Assembly (NCBI GenBank): GCA_026002305.1
Contig: BOBI01000083.1
Coordinates: forward strand, 1-10,009
DNA: 10,009 nucleotides
Origin: Spirochaetia bacterium
GTDB lineage: Bacteria > Spirochaetota > Spirochaetia > Treponematales > Breznakiellaceae
Direction: 5' to 3'
Shown: positions 1 through 7,039 of the stretch, in pieces
How the letters are laid out: each line of letters begins with the position of its first letter
How positions within the stretch are numbered: position 1 is the stretch's first letter
Notes under the pieces: generated by a model
Database searches by the model: none
Told to the model about the DNA's origin: nothing
What the model saw: only the letters and a program-made list of their open reading frames with translations
Program-made: the position numbers and the translations under genes

Positions 1-114
1 TGAATATAATCCAGAAGAGATACTCAAATATTTTTATAGTGACAAACTCAAACCCATCACTTCGTTTGTAGAATTAAAACCGATAGATATTGGTATATGG
101 AATATTCATTTGAT
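1..114. repeat. Inverted copy of 4099-4212 at the left edge, probably chimeric
   Basis: These 114 bases are identical to the reverse complement of 4212-4099, which is internal coding sequence of the nuclease-like gene (about codons 121-158). Identity stops at base 115, where the window reads tttctt and the reverse complement would read aaataa. The copy runs off the window edge, so its full length is unknown. Perfect identity with a piece of a gene interior, with no target duplication or mobile gene, fits an inverted amplification or assembly chimera better than an old duplication. A real recent inverted duplication cannot be excluded. Confidence 0.95.
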
Positions 115-1294
115 TTTCTTTAAGCACAGGAGCTTTAATAGTTTTTTCCACGCCGTTTTCAAGTATGGTATAATTATCTATTGTAAGATAAAACGACGGT
201 TCTCGCAGTTCCGGTAAAGAAAATTCTTTTATTGGCTTGCCGTCTACTTTTGTGATTATGGTTCCGGGTTTTATTGAAAACTTGTTGTGTGCTATGCTGT
301 CTTTTATTACACTAAGAATTACAATGCCTTCAGTGGTAAAATCAAAATCCAAGACACCAAATTTTGGGACTTCTTTCATTGGACTAAAAAACCCATAATC
401 TTTTACCTCTGAACTAGAGTTGTAATATAAACCTGTTGTTTTGCCACGCCTGGTTTGCCGCAGATCAAATAAGAGGTCATAGTGTTTTAGGTAGCCTATA
501 CCTAATAAACCAAGATAGTTACCCGAAATACTTTTTTTTCTCGCCGTCAAATATGAATTAGTTACCACAAACGAATCATTAAATTCTACGTCAAGAACTT
601 TTATTGATTTTGTTTTATAAACATTATGTTGTTTTTCCTCTCCTATTGATAAAACATCAATGACTTCGTTTTGATTTTTATTATTTACAAGTACTTTAGG
701 AAAACGAAATGCTGAACCCACGCCTGTATCAAGCATAAAATAATATTCTTCATCATCTACTTTAACGGGTATAAAAAATGGATCGTTATATTTATTCTCA
801 ACTTTTGCAATTGAATAATTTGTAAAGTAGTCCGGTTTTTCTTTATGTAGAACAATTTTGTTTTTTGAGAAAGATAATTCCATCCAGTAACCTTCAAAGG
901 TACGCATTCCTATAATTCCATCATAACCTTCGTTTATAATCATTTCCAATTTTGGATCATCATTAACAATTAGATTATGCGATTCAAATTTTATATCAGC
1001 AAAATATATTTCATTTAATTTGTAAATTTCTATTTTCTTTAACTTGTCATTAATTATCCATTTCACATATCCATGATATTGCAGATTTTTTGTATTTAGC
1101 TCAATAACTGATGCCGTTCCACCTGTATCAAAAACAAATCTTCCTGTTCTCCCATTTGCTGTAGCATCAAGAATGATTCTGTTGTTTTCAAGTGAAAATG
1201 GAATCTCTATTTTATCAGGACTATTGGTCTTTGTACATGAGAATAAACATATACTTATTACAAGTGTGGGTAAATATTTTTTTAAAACTTGCAT
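74..1294 (-). CDS. Aspartic-protease-like lipoprotein with two DTG lobes and a C-terminal PDZ domain (3' end chimeric)
   Basis: This is a predicted exported lipoprotein. The start is placed at the ATG at 1294 because AGGAG (1305-1301) lies 6 nt upstream; the ATG at 1300 abuts the ribosome site and would add only two residues. Numbering from ATG 1300, a hydrophobic stretch (10-20) ends in the lipobox L-F-S-C with Cys22. Two retropepsin-like lobes follow. Lobe 1 has F-D-T-G-G (Asp58) and a later G-I-I-G-M; lobe 2 has L-D-T-G-V (Asp191) and G-L-L-G-I-G-Y. Two DTG lobes in one chain could form a pepsin-like active site without dimerising. Residues about 315-390 look like a PDZ domain (P-G-T-I-I-T-K-V-D-G-K-P-I). 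Codon 396 straddles the junction at 114/115, so residues 397-408 come from the inverted copy of another gene and the true C-terminus is missing. The gene is visibly AT-rich. Its substrate is unknown. Confidence 0.85.
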   Translation of the reverse strand: MQVLKKYLPTLVISICLFSCTKTNSPDKIEIPFSLENNRIILDATANGRTGRFVFDTGGTASVIELNTKNLQYHGYVKWIINDKLKKIEIYKLNEIYFADIKFESHNLIVNDDPKLEMIINEGYDGIIGMRTFEGYWMELSFSKNKIVLHKEKPDYFTNYSIAKVENKYNDPFFIPVKVDDEEYYFMLDTGVGSAFRFPKVLVNNKNQNEVIDVLSIGEEKQHNVYKTKSIKVLDVEFNDSFVVTNSYLTARKKSISGNYLGLLGIGYLKHYDLLFDLRQTRRGKTTGLYYNSSSEVKDYGFFSPMKEVPKFGVLDFDFTTEGIVILSVIKDSIAHNKFSIKPGTIITKVDGKPIKEFSLPELREPSFYLTIDNYTILENGVEKTIKAPVLKENQMNIPYTNIYRF

Positions 1295-1330
1295 TTTCAT
1301 CTCCTGTTTTTTGTCAAAAACTGCCTACTA

Positions 1331-1336
1331 AGTATA
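1331..1336 (-). promoter_or_regulatory. Possible -10 box for the protease lipoprotein gene
   Basis: TATACT on the minus strand lies about 36 nt before the preferred start codon and would give a short leader that contains the AGGAG ribosome site. I see no convincing -35 hexamer 16-18 nt further upstream, so this rests on one hexamer in AT-rich DNA. Confidence 0.25.
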
Positions 1337-1388
1337 GCTATAAGCACCGGATTACCACCATTTTCCGTGTCGAATGTTGCCGCAATAA

Positions 1389-1535
1389 TTTTATTGTCCG
1401 TGTTTTGGTTTAATACCGCGCAGCTTGCTGCGCTCTTCGGCGTTAAACCAAAACACACGTACAATCATTTCCTATACAACGACAGCTTTTTGAAAAAAAG
1501 CTGATACCGCGTGGCTCGCCGCGCGGTAGTTCATT
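1389..1535 (-). repeat. Compound palindromic intergenic element, copy 1
   Basis: This element shares two blocks with copy 2 at 9372-9633. Block A (1389-1479) contains a 14-bp inverted repeat (1400-1413 with 1443-1456), and nested inside it is a GC stem of 7 bp (1418-1424 with 1427-1433) with a 2-nt loop. Block B (1480-1535) holds a 9-bp stem with a 3-nt loop (1483-1491 with 1495-1503). It also holds a GC-rich near-palindrome (1505-1511 and 1513-1515 with 1518-1520 and 1522-1528). Block A differs from copy 2 by four substitutions and one inserted base. No transposase is present. Part of the minus strand is open in more than one frame; one example is a 46-codon ORF with no ribosome site (1443-1583). 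The structure resembles a small non-autonomous palindromic element or a REP-like repeat. Confidence 0.8.
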
Positions 1536-1698
1536 CATAAGCTGCGGTGCTAGGCTTGCGGCAGGTATTAAGTCAAAATTCATAATTTACTTTAATGTGA
1601 TAAAAGACTTGTCCCTAAATTCTTTATTTATATTACTATTTATTACCACTTTAAAACAAAAGATCAGATGTCTGCATTTGTCATTGTGCTTTAGTTCA
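1536..1698. other. AT-rich spacer after the GH3 gene, no gene seen
   Basis: With the palindromic element this fills the 400-bp gap between the GH3 stop codon and the protease gene. I find no coding sequence with a ribosome site and no convincing terminator. The only hairpin near the GH3 stop is a 4-bp CAGA/TCTG stem on the minus strand ahead of a T-rich stretch, which is too weak to call. Bases 1540-1566 look like a further degenerate half-palindrome related to the element next to it. Confidence 0.6.
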
Positions 1699-3378
1699 TT
1701 ATCGGTTGTTTAATGAAAAAGGCACAACACCATTTGCGTTTATTGTGCCCAACAGAGCGGAAAATCCTGCGGCAATTGATTCTGTCGAATCGCTATAAAC
1801 AGCGATGGCGGTGTCAATCCACGGAAGCTGTTCCAAATAAGCGGGGCTTAACACCGATAAAACAATGATTCGTTTGCCGAGTGTGCGGAAACTTTTTAGC
1901 ACTTCAATTCCTTCATTGTTTGAAAGATAAAAAATGATCGTGTCCGCCGCCTGAGCCCGCCGTATAAGGTCGCCTGAAACAGGCGCGGTATACCAATAAG
2001 AGGCCGGGGAGTCAAAAACTTTTTTACCGGCAGCAAAAAAATCCAAGCTCTGACCGGGGAGGAACACACGCCCCGCTTTTTTAGGATCCAGCGGCAATAA
2101 ACCGGATCCGTTACGGACGATTGTTACGCTGCGCGCGGCCAGATCCCTAAAAAAATTACCACCCTCTTTGTCGGGCAGTTCTGTGTTCACCTTACGCAAA
2201 TCGGGAATTAACGGAACGGCTTGCTCATTTCGCATATAGGTTAGTTTTACCTTTAGAACACGATAAGCAGCCTCGCGTACCCGTTTGTTAAAATCGGGCT
2301 CGTTTTGCATGGCGGAAAGAAGGTTTACCCAAACAGTGTCATCGAACTGCGGGGTGCTGGACATCATAATTATGTCGTTTCCCGCCAACAACGCCTGTTT
2401 TGCCGCCCGCCACAAACTGCCGGTGCTGGATGTCGCGCCGTTCATGATAAGGTCGTCGGTTATTATAAGGCCGTTGTAGCCCATTTTTTTTCGGAGGATT
2501 TCGTCAAGAAACCAAGGGGAAAGCGACGCCGGTGTAGTCTTGGATTCGGTATTTGGGAACGCGATATGCCCGCTCATAATTGCCGGTATTTTTTCTTTGG
2601 TCATCATCCGGTAGGGAACTAGCTCGCGCTCCCACAGGGTGTCAAAATCAGCATTGATAGAGGGCAGCACGCCATGAGAGTCCATTTCGGTATCGCCGTG
2701 GCCGGGGAAATGTTTTGCCGTTGGAATTATTCCTTGCGATAAAAGCCCTTTCGCAAAGGCGATGCCCATAATACCGGTATTTACAGGATCGTCGCCGAAA
2801 GAACGCGGCCCTATCAGCACGGAGGCGTGGTTTGTATAAAGGTCTACCGTCGGTGCGAAATTCATGTTGATGCCCACAACGGCTAATTCCTTGCCGATAT
2901 AGCGCCCCGCCCTGAAAGCATCCTGCGGCACGCCCGACGCGCCTATAGCCATTGCCCCGGGTGTTTCACTGGTGGAACCTTTTACGTGACGAACAAGACC
3001 TCCTTCCTGATCCGTTGCCACCAGCAGAGGGATTTTACTTGGGTTAAGCGAAGCTCGCCGCTGAAAATTGCCTATGTTTTCCGCAAGCTGCCCCGTGTTG
3101 GCCGTGTTCCAGCCAAAAACTTTAACGGCGCCGATATGCCGCAGGCTAATCCAATCCTGAATAAGCGCCGAGGGCCTGTTGTTTATATCGCGCCACCCCA
3201 ACATAAAGGTTTGCGCAAGGGCATCGGCATTGGACATTGCGTCTACAATTTCTTTGGCTAATTCTTCCGCCGGTTTCCCGTCAAAAAAATCAGCGGGAAA
3301 TAGCGGAAGCACTGCAAAAACTGTAAAAATTGAAAACACAACGAAAAAAAAGGAGGGTAGGGGGTACGGTTTGTTCAC
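1699..3378 (-). CDS. nagZ: Exported GH3 beta-N-acetylhexosaminidase (NagZ-like)
   Basis: This is a glycoside hydrolase family 3 enzyme, expected to release N-acetylglucosamine from muropeptides or chitin-like sugars. Residues 9-29 form a hydrophobic signal segment with a possible cleavage after F-P-A, so it should act in the periplasm or outside. Family landmarks are in order: T-D-Q-E-G-G (122-127), G-P-R-S-F-G (190-195), and the NagZ-type loop K-H-F-P-G-H-G-D-T-E-M-D-S-H (222-235) with the Asp-His pair used as general acid. The nucleophile region is I-T-D-D-L-I-M (306-312), probably Asp308. At 559 residues it is longer than the roughly 340 of cytoplasmic NagZ. Residues about 400-559 form an added C-terminal domain, as in two-domain exported NagZ of Firmicutes. 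The start is GTG, overlapping the preceding small ORF by GTGA, with AAGGA 12 nt upstream. No ATG is available nearby in frame. The activity assignment is strong; the natural substrate is inferred. Confidence 0.93.
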   Translation of the reverse strand: MNKPYPLPSFFFVVFSIFTVFAVLPLFPADFFDGKPAEELAKEIVDAMSNADALAQTFMLGWRDINNRPSALIQDWISLRHIGAVKVFGWNTANTGQLAENIGNFQRRASLNPSKIPLLVATDQEGGLVRHVKGSTSETPGAMAIGASGVPQDAFRAGRYIGKELAVVGINMNFAPTVDLYTNHASVLIGPRSFGDDPVNTGIMGIAFAKGLLSQGIIPTAKHFPGHGDTEMDSHGVLPSINADFDTLWERELVPYRMMTKEKIPAIMSGHIAFPNTESKTTPASLSPWFLDEILRKKMGYNGLIITDDLIMNGATSSTGSLWRAAKQALLAGNDIIMMSSTPQFDDTVWVNLLSAMQNEPDFNKRVREAAYRVLKVKLTYMRNEQAVPLIPDLRKVNTELPDKEGGNFFRDLAARSVTIVRNGSGLLPLDPKKAGRVFLPGQSLDFFAAGKKVFDSPASYWYTAPVSGDLIRRAQAADTIIFYLSNNEGIEVLKSFRTLGKRIIVLSVLSPAYLEQLPWIDTAIAVYSDSTESIAAGFSALLGTINANGVVPFSLNNR

Positions 3379-3521
3379 TTTACAATGTGTTCCTTCAAAG
3401 TTACAATCAACTGTGAGATTGGCTTAACATATTCCTTTAACCCAATATGATCCTGCGCATATTTTAACCGTCTGCTGTCATCTGGTAAAAAGAAGATATG
3501 CCGTTGTCCTATTATACCCAT
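3375..3521 (-). CDS. Small ORF (48 aa), unknown, coupled to the GH3 gene
   Basis: The ORF runs from an ATG at 3521 to a TGA that overlaps the GTG start of the GH3 gene as GTGA, a typical translational coupling. The product begins M-G-I-I-G-Q-R-H-I-F-F-L-P-D-D and ends V-T-L-K-E-H-I-V-K. It has no clear membrane segment or cysteine motif, and I do not recognise a family. It lies 6 nt after the stop of the nuclease-like gene and in the same frame, so a single TAA separates the two reading frames. A GAGGG stretch 12 nt before the ATG is a loosely spaced ribosome site. It may be a real small gene, or the 3' remnant of a longer gene whose front was replaced by the AT-rich nuclease-like gene. Confidence 0.5.
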   Translation of the reverse strand: MGIIGQRHIFFLPDDSRRLKYAQDHIGLKEYVKPISQLIVTLKEHIVK

Positions 3522-3527
3522 GTGTTT

Positions 3528-4571
3528 TTAGTTCCCTCTTGTTGGTAATTTTGGCAGGTAGCACCAATGTGTTACATTTTCAACTTCTAATTTGAATCCT
3601 TCTGGTGTTAAATAAACATGATTATCTGTCTTTGCTACAAGTCCTAAATCTATTGCATAATTTGAATACATTTTTACAGCATGTGTTTGAGCTTTATCTG
3701 TTTGCCAATCATACATTTTACCTGAATAAACTGTAAAATATTTCTTTAATTGCTCAATTTCTACAGGATATGTATTTTTTGATAGTGCAAAAATGCTTTC
3801 TACGAATGATGCTATGCCGAGAACAACGGATGATGAGTATGGATTCTGCATAACAAAATTTCTCAACAAGGATGATTGTTTGTCGCTCAACCTATCAAGA
3901 TAACTTGTGTCTTTTGCGTTTACATAATTTTTACCCAATGCAGTCAATTCTATATTATCACAATTCGGCATCCAATTTACTAAGTTTAATTCGCTTGAGA
4001 ATTTTATTTTGTTATAAAGCGATTTTTGAGCGCCATCATATTCAGCCTTCAATATTTTAACACTATTTGTTTTCTCTAAATCAAATATGAACTTATTTAT
4101 CAAATGAATATTCCATATACCAATATCTATCGGTTTTAATTCTACAAACGAAGTGATGGGTTTGAGTTTGTCACTATAAAAATATTTGAGTATCTCTTCT
4201 GGATTATATTCAAGACATTTAACACCTTGCCTTGCTGCAAAATCAATATCTTTTTTGTTAATACTTGGTAATACGAGTAGCGGTTGTATTTCCCCACTAA
4301 GTAACTTTCCTGATTTTTGAAATTCCTCTAAATCGTGTTTATAATTTAAAACTTGTTGAATAAACTTTTTCTGAAATGCAACAATTTTTAATTCAAGTAA
4401 CAAAAAAACTGTTTTGTAAGTGTATAGCATATCTAACCGGCCGGACGGCAATATGATTTGTCTGCCAATAAGTTTTGGATCATCATCTAATCTTAAAATT
4501 TTTTTTGTTACACGTGGAGAATTAACCAATATGTCTTCAATTTCCGTTTCTCGTATTTCCATAATTTGCAT
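3528..4571 (-). CDS. PD-(D/E)XK nuclease-like protein (NucS-like N-terminal domain), unknown C-terminal region
   Basis: The first 130 residues or so look like a PD-(D/E)XK nuclease fold of the NucS/EndoMS or DUF91 kind. They include P-S-G-R-L-D-M-L-Y with Asp47, then L-L-L-E-L-K-I with Glu60 and Lys62, then a Q-Q-V-L-N-Y helix (72-77). These residues match the metal-binding D...E-x-K core. The remaining 200 residues show no motif I know. Their end (about 270-335) resembles a winged-helix-like segment with L-G-L-V...V-Y-L-T-P-E-G. The protein could be a restriction-like or defence nuclease, or a repair enzyme; the sequence does not decide. No methyltransferase or other defence gene is nearby. 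It is AT-rich compared with trxB and the GH3 gene on either side, which suggests acquisition. No ribosome site precedes the ATG at 4571, and an alternative ATG lies at 4562. Codons about 121-158 are the source of the inverted copy at the left edge. Confidence 0.65.
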   Translation of the reverse strand: MQIMEIRETEIEDILVNSPRVTKKILRLDDDPKLIGRQIILPSGRLDMLYTYKTVFLLLELKIVAFQKKFIQQVLNYKHDLEEFQKSGKLLSGEIQPLLVLPSINKKDIDFAARQGVKCLEYNPEEILKYFYSDKLKPITSFVELKPIDIGIWNIHLINKFIFDLEKTNSVKILKAEYDGAQKSLYNKIKFSSELNLVNWMPNCDNIELTALGKNYVNAKDTSYLDRLSDKQSSLLRNFVMQNPYSSSVVLGIASFVESIFALSKNTYPVEIEQLKKYFTVYSGKMYDWQTDKAQTHAVKMYSNYAIDLGLVAKTDNHVYLTPEGFKLEVENVTHWCYLPKLPTRGN

Positions 4572-4583
4572 TTATCATCTATT

Positions 4584-4606
4584 GCGGGGGTTGCACCAGC
4601 CCCCGC
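4584..4606. repeat. GC-rich hairpin between trxB and the nuclease-like gene
   Basis: A perfect 7-bp stem (gcggggg at 4584-4590 with cccccgc at 4600-4606) can extend inward by three more positions to a 3-nt loop, with a U-G pair if read on the plus strand and a C-A mismatch on the minus strand. It starts about 18 nt past the trxB stop, ends 12 nt before the next start codon, and follows a purine-rich stretch on the minus strand. No U-tract follows on that strand, so it is not a standard intrinsic terminator. It may stabilise the trxB mRNA end or impede translation of the next gene. Confidence 0.6.
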
Positions 4607-4623
4607 TTCCCGCTTTCCACTTC

Positions 4624-5577
4624 TCACTTTCCCCGCAGCATTTCGATGTATTCGGCGGCGCTATGCGCGGCTACGGCGCCTTCTCCGGCGGCTACAATTA
4701 CCTGACGGAAGGGCGAGCTGCGGACATCGCCTGCGGCAAAGATTCCGGGTACCGCCGTTGCCATATTTTGGTCGGTTATTATAAAGCCGGATTTATCTAA
4801 TTTTGGTTTTTGCGGCAGGCTTTCGCTTAACGCAAGGTGGTTTTGCGGGTCAATTCCGGTAAAAATAAAAACCGCATCGGCGGCCTCCCTGGATTTTTCG
4901 CCTGTCTTGGTATTTTCAAGCTCAACCGCCTCCACATTTGAGGTGCCTTCTATTGCCGTAACAGAAGTATTAAACCGAACCGTTACGGCGGGATCTTCCA
5001 AAACCCGTTTCGCAAGGGCTTTTTGTGCTTTTAGCACACCTCGGCGGTGAATTAAATTGATATTTGACGACAAACGTCCCAAAAAACGCGCCTCGTCGCA
5101 AGCGGCGTCACCGCCCCCAACAATAAAAATCTTTTTCCCTCTAAAAAACGGCCCGTCGCAGGCCGCGCAGTAGGAGACGCCTCTGCCAATAAATTCATTT
5201 TCGCCGGGGACGCCAAGGGTTTTATGTTTCGCGCCCATTGCCAAAATGATGCTTTTTGCATTTACAGGCTCTTTATCCGATAAAACAACATTGAAAGACG
5301 GCGGAATCGTCCCATGCGCGGAAATCGCAAGCGCCTCGGCGCTGTCAAATTGAGCGCCGAAATCCATCGCCTGTTTATGCATACTAACGGTTATTTCTCT
5401 GCCGGAAACACCTGCCATATTTCCCGGATAGTTCTCCAGATTATCAATAAGCAGCGCCTGACCGCCCACAGACTCTTGTTCCAACACCAAAACATTCAAA
5501 CCGGCCCGCGCCCCATACTGAGCCGCGGTAAGACCGGCGGGCCCCGCCCCAACAATTAATAAATCAACTCTTTTCAT
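4624..5577 (-). CDS. trxB: Thioredoxin reductase (NADPH)
   Basis: This is a low-molecular-weight flavoprotein disulfide reductase that passes electrons from NADPH through FAD to thioredoxin in the cytoplasm. The length of 317 residues is normal. The FAD-binding motif G-A-G-P-A-G is at 10-15. The redox-active pair is C-A-A-C-D (Cys137, Cys140, Asp141); the more common form is C-A-T-C. The pyridine-nucleotide motif G-G-G-D-A-A is at 154-159, and H-R-R (177-179) contacts the NADPH phosphate. The second FAD motif G-I-F-A-A-G-D is at 278-284, followed by R-Q-V-I-V-A-A-G-E-G. There is no ribosome-binding site before the ATG, and a promoter-like sequence ends only 10 nt upstream, so translation may be leaderless. 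It follows murD by 34 nt on the same strand. Confidence 0.95.
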   Translation of the reverse strand: MKRVDLLIVGAGPAGLTAAQYGARAGLNVLVLEQESVGGQALLIDNLENYPGNMAGVSGREITVSMHKQAMDFGAQFDSAEALAISAHGTIPPSFNVVLSDKEPVNAKSIILAMGAKHKTLGVPGENEFIGRGVSYCAACDGPFFRGKKIFIVGGGDAACDEARFLGRLSSNINLIHRRGVLKAQKALAKRVLEDPAVTVRFNTSVTAIEGTSNVEAVELENTKTGEKSREAADAVFIFTGIDPQNHLALSESLPQKPKLDKSGFIITDQNMATAVPGIFAAGDVRSSPFRQVIVAAGEGAVAAHSAAEYIEMLRGK

Positions 5578-5587
5578 ACAGATTTGT

Positions 5588-5615
5588 AATATACCACAGG
5601 TATTGGAAATGTTAA
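5588..5615 (-). promoter_or_regulatory. Putative sigma-70-type promoter of trxB overlapping the murD stop codon
   Basis: On the minus strand TTAACA (5615-5610) and TATATT (5593-5588) are separated by 16 nt. Each matches the -35 or -10 consensus in five of six positions. Only 10 nt separate the -10 box from the trxB ATG, so the predicted transcript would begin about 1-6 nt before the start codon. That agrees with the absence of a ribosome-binding site. Confidence 0.45.
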
Positions 5616-7039
5616 ATTAGCCCGCACAACTTTTTAACAGCCTCCTTCCACTTGAGGCCGCGGTCAAATTCGTTCATAAACATACCGAATGACGCACAAC
5701 CGGGCGTTAGAACCACATTATCTCCGGTTTGGGTTATGCGCAATAATGCTTTTAAACATTCTTCAAGCGAGTCAAAGGGGCCGTTTGACACAAGACCCGC
5801 CTTATCCAACAAAATTTTTAATTTATCGCTGCCGGTTCCGGATAATAAAAACACAGCTTTCGCCTGCGCACAGGCGGCGGCAAGCGGGCTAAAGTCTAAA
5901 TCCTTGTCGGTACCGCCTGTTACAAGCACGGGATTCTTTAATGCCTTGATACAGGCTGCCGCCGCTTCCGGTATGGTTGCCGTCGTATCATTATAAAAAC
6001 GCACGCCGTCCTTCTCCCCAAAAAATTCAAGCCGGTGTTCAACCCCGTTAAAAATACCGGCGGCTTGTTTTATATATTCAGGCGTAAAACCGGTTTCTAA
6101 AAGCGCCATGGCGGCGCCCAGCAAATTTAATTTTTGATGTCTGCCGGGCACACGGCATACAGCCGGAACAACTTCTTCGTACTTACCGGCGGCAATCACA
6201 CCGATAGGCCCCCGGACAAAACAAGGGCTGTCATCATCTTCTTTCGTATTTCTTGCAGTATAAAAAAAAGGCCGGCCATTTGTTTCTTTTAGAAAACTTT
6301 TTCCCCAACCGTTGATGTCATCAATATTCGCAATGGTCGCATCGTTTTTGTCCTGCCATTTGTAAATAAGGCGTTTGTCTGCAATATAGTTTTCCATATT
6401 GCCATAGCGATCCTGATGGTCGCTCATGATTGCGGTTAACACAGCGATCCGGGGCTTTAAAAGGCGCGGCGGCAGGTCGCCCAACTGCCAACTGGAAAGT
6501 TCAAGAACAACATCGTCGCGCGCGGTAAGTTCTTCTAAAAATGTTAAAGGCGATACGGTAATGTTGCCGCCAAGATATGCCCTGCCGTTACAATTAAATT
6601 TTTTTTCGTTATGCGCTTTATTTAATATAAAGTGAATTGCCGATGCCGTAAACGATTTGCCTTTAGAGCCTGTTACAGCCGTTAAACGCGCCGGATTATT
6701 TTTCAGGAAAATTGAAATGTCGGTTTCTATACATTTCGCGGCACGGAGGTACGGCGAATCCGGCCGCACAGCGGGATTTTTTATAACAAAATCCGCTTTT
6801 TCAAAATCGCTCATTTCATGTCTGCCAAGCACATAACGCACCGCTTTCGCGTTATGTGCCGTAATAAAGGCGTCAAGGTTTTCTATGGAGGGCTTTAGCA
6901 CATCCTCGTTGCGAAGGTCGGTAACAATAAGCTCCGCGCCGTGTTTTGCCAAAAATCGCGCCGACTCCAAACCGCCGCCATGCAGACCAAGTCCCATAAC
7001 AAGGGCTGTTACACCGGAATAATCTAATGCGTTTTTCAT
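5612..7039 (-). CDS. murD: UDP-N-acetylmuramoyl-L-alanine--D-glutamate ligase
   Basis: This cytoplasmic Mur ligase adds D-glutamate to UDP-MurNAc-L-alanine using ATP. All three domains are visible. The N-terminal nucleotide-binding fold has G-L-G-L-H-G-G-G (16-23) and N-P-A-V (88-91). The ATP-binding loop is T-G-S-K-G-K-S-F (123-130), followed by the L-E-L-S-S-W-Q-L motif (179-186), where Phe is more usual than Trp. The C-terminal domain has H-R-L-E (335-338), Y-N-D-T-T-A-T-I-P-E-A (349-359), T-G-G-T-D-K-D-L-D-F (374-383) and L-T-P-G-C-A-S-F (444-451). At 475 residues it is longer than the roughly 440 of E. coli MurD. The N-D-T-T-A-T form replaces the frequent N-D-S-K-A-T, a variant I associate with spirochaetes and some other phyla. 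Its ATG overlaps the stop codon of the hydrogenase-like gene as ATGA, and an AAGGG lies just upstream, so the two are probably translationally coupled. Confidence 0.95.
   Translation of the reverse strand: MKNALDYSGVTALVMGLGLHGGGLESARFLAKHGAELIVTDLRNEDVLKPSIENLDAFITAHNAKAVRYVLGRHEMSDFEKADFVIKNPAVRPDSPYLRAAKCIETDISIFLKNNPARLTAVTGSKGKSFTASAIHFILNKAHNEKKFNCNGRAYLGGNITVSPLTFLEELTARDDVVLELSSWQLGDLPPRLLKPRIAVLTAIMSDHQDRYGNMENYIADKRLIYKWQDKNDATIANIDDINGWGKSFLKETNGRPFFYTARNTKEDDDSPCFVRGPIGVIAAGKYEEVVPAVCRVPGRHQKLNLLGAAMALLETGFTPEYIKQAAGIFNGVEHRLEFFGEKDGVRFYNDTTATIPEAAAACIKALKNPVLVTGGTDKDLDFSPLAAACAQAKAVFLLSGTGSDKLKILLDKAGLVSNGPFDSLEECLKALLRITQTGDNVVLTPGCASFGMFMNEFDRGLKWKEAVKKLCGLI

Noticed and set aside
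1400..1456. The 14-bp inverted repeat as terminal repeats of an insertion sequence
   Set aside because: Only 29 bp lie between the arms, no transposase is present and no target duplication is visible. A hairpin element explains it better.
1590..1698. Rho-independent terminator after the GH3 gene
   Set aside because: The only stem is 4 bp (CAGA/TCTG), too weak despite T-rich sequence downstream.
4420..4800. A 126-codon plus-strand ORF spanning the trxB/nuclease boundary
   Set aside because: It is antisense to both genes and crosses the GC hairpin. The product looks like a random translation of trxB codons.
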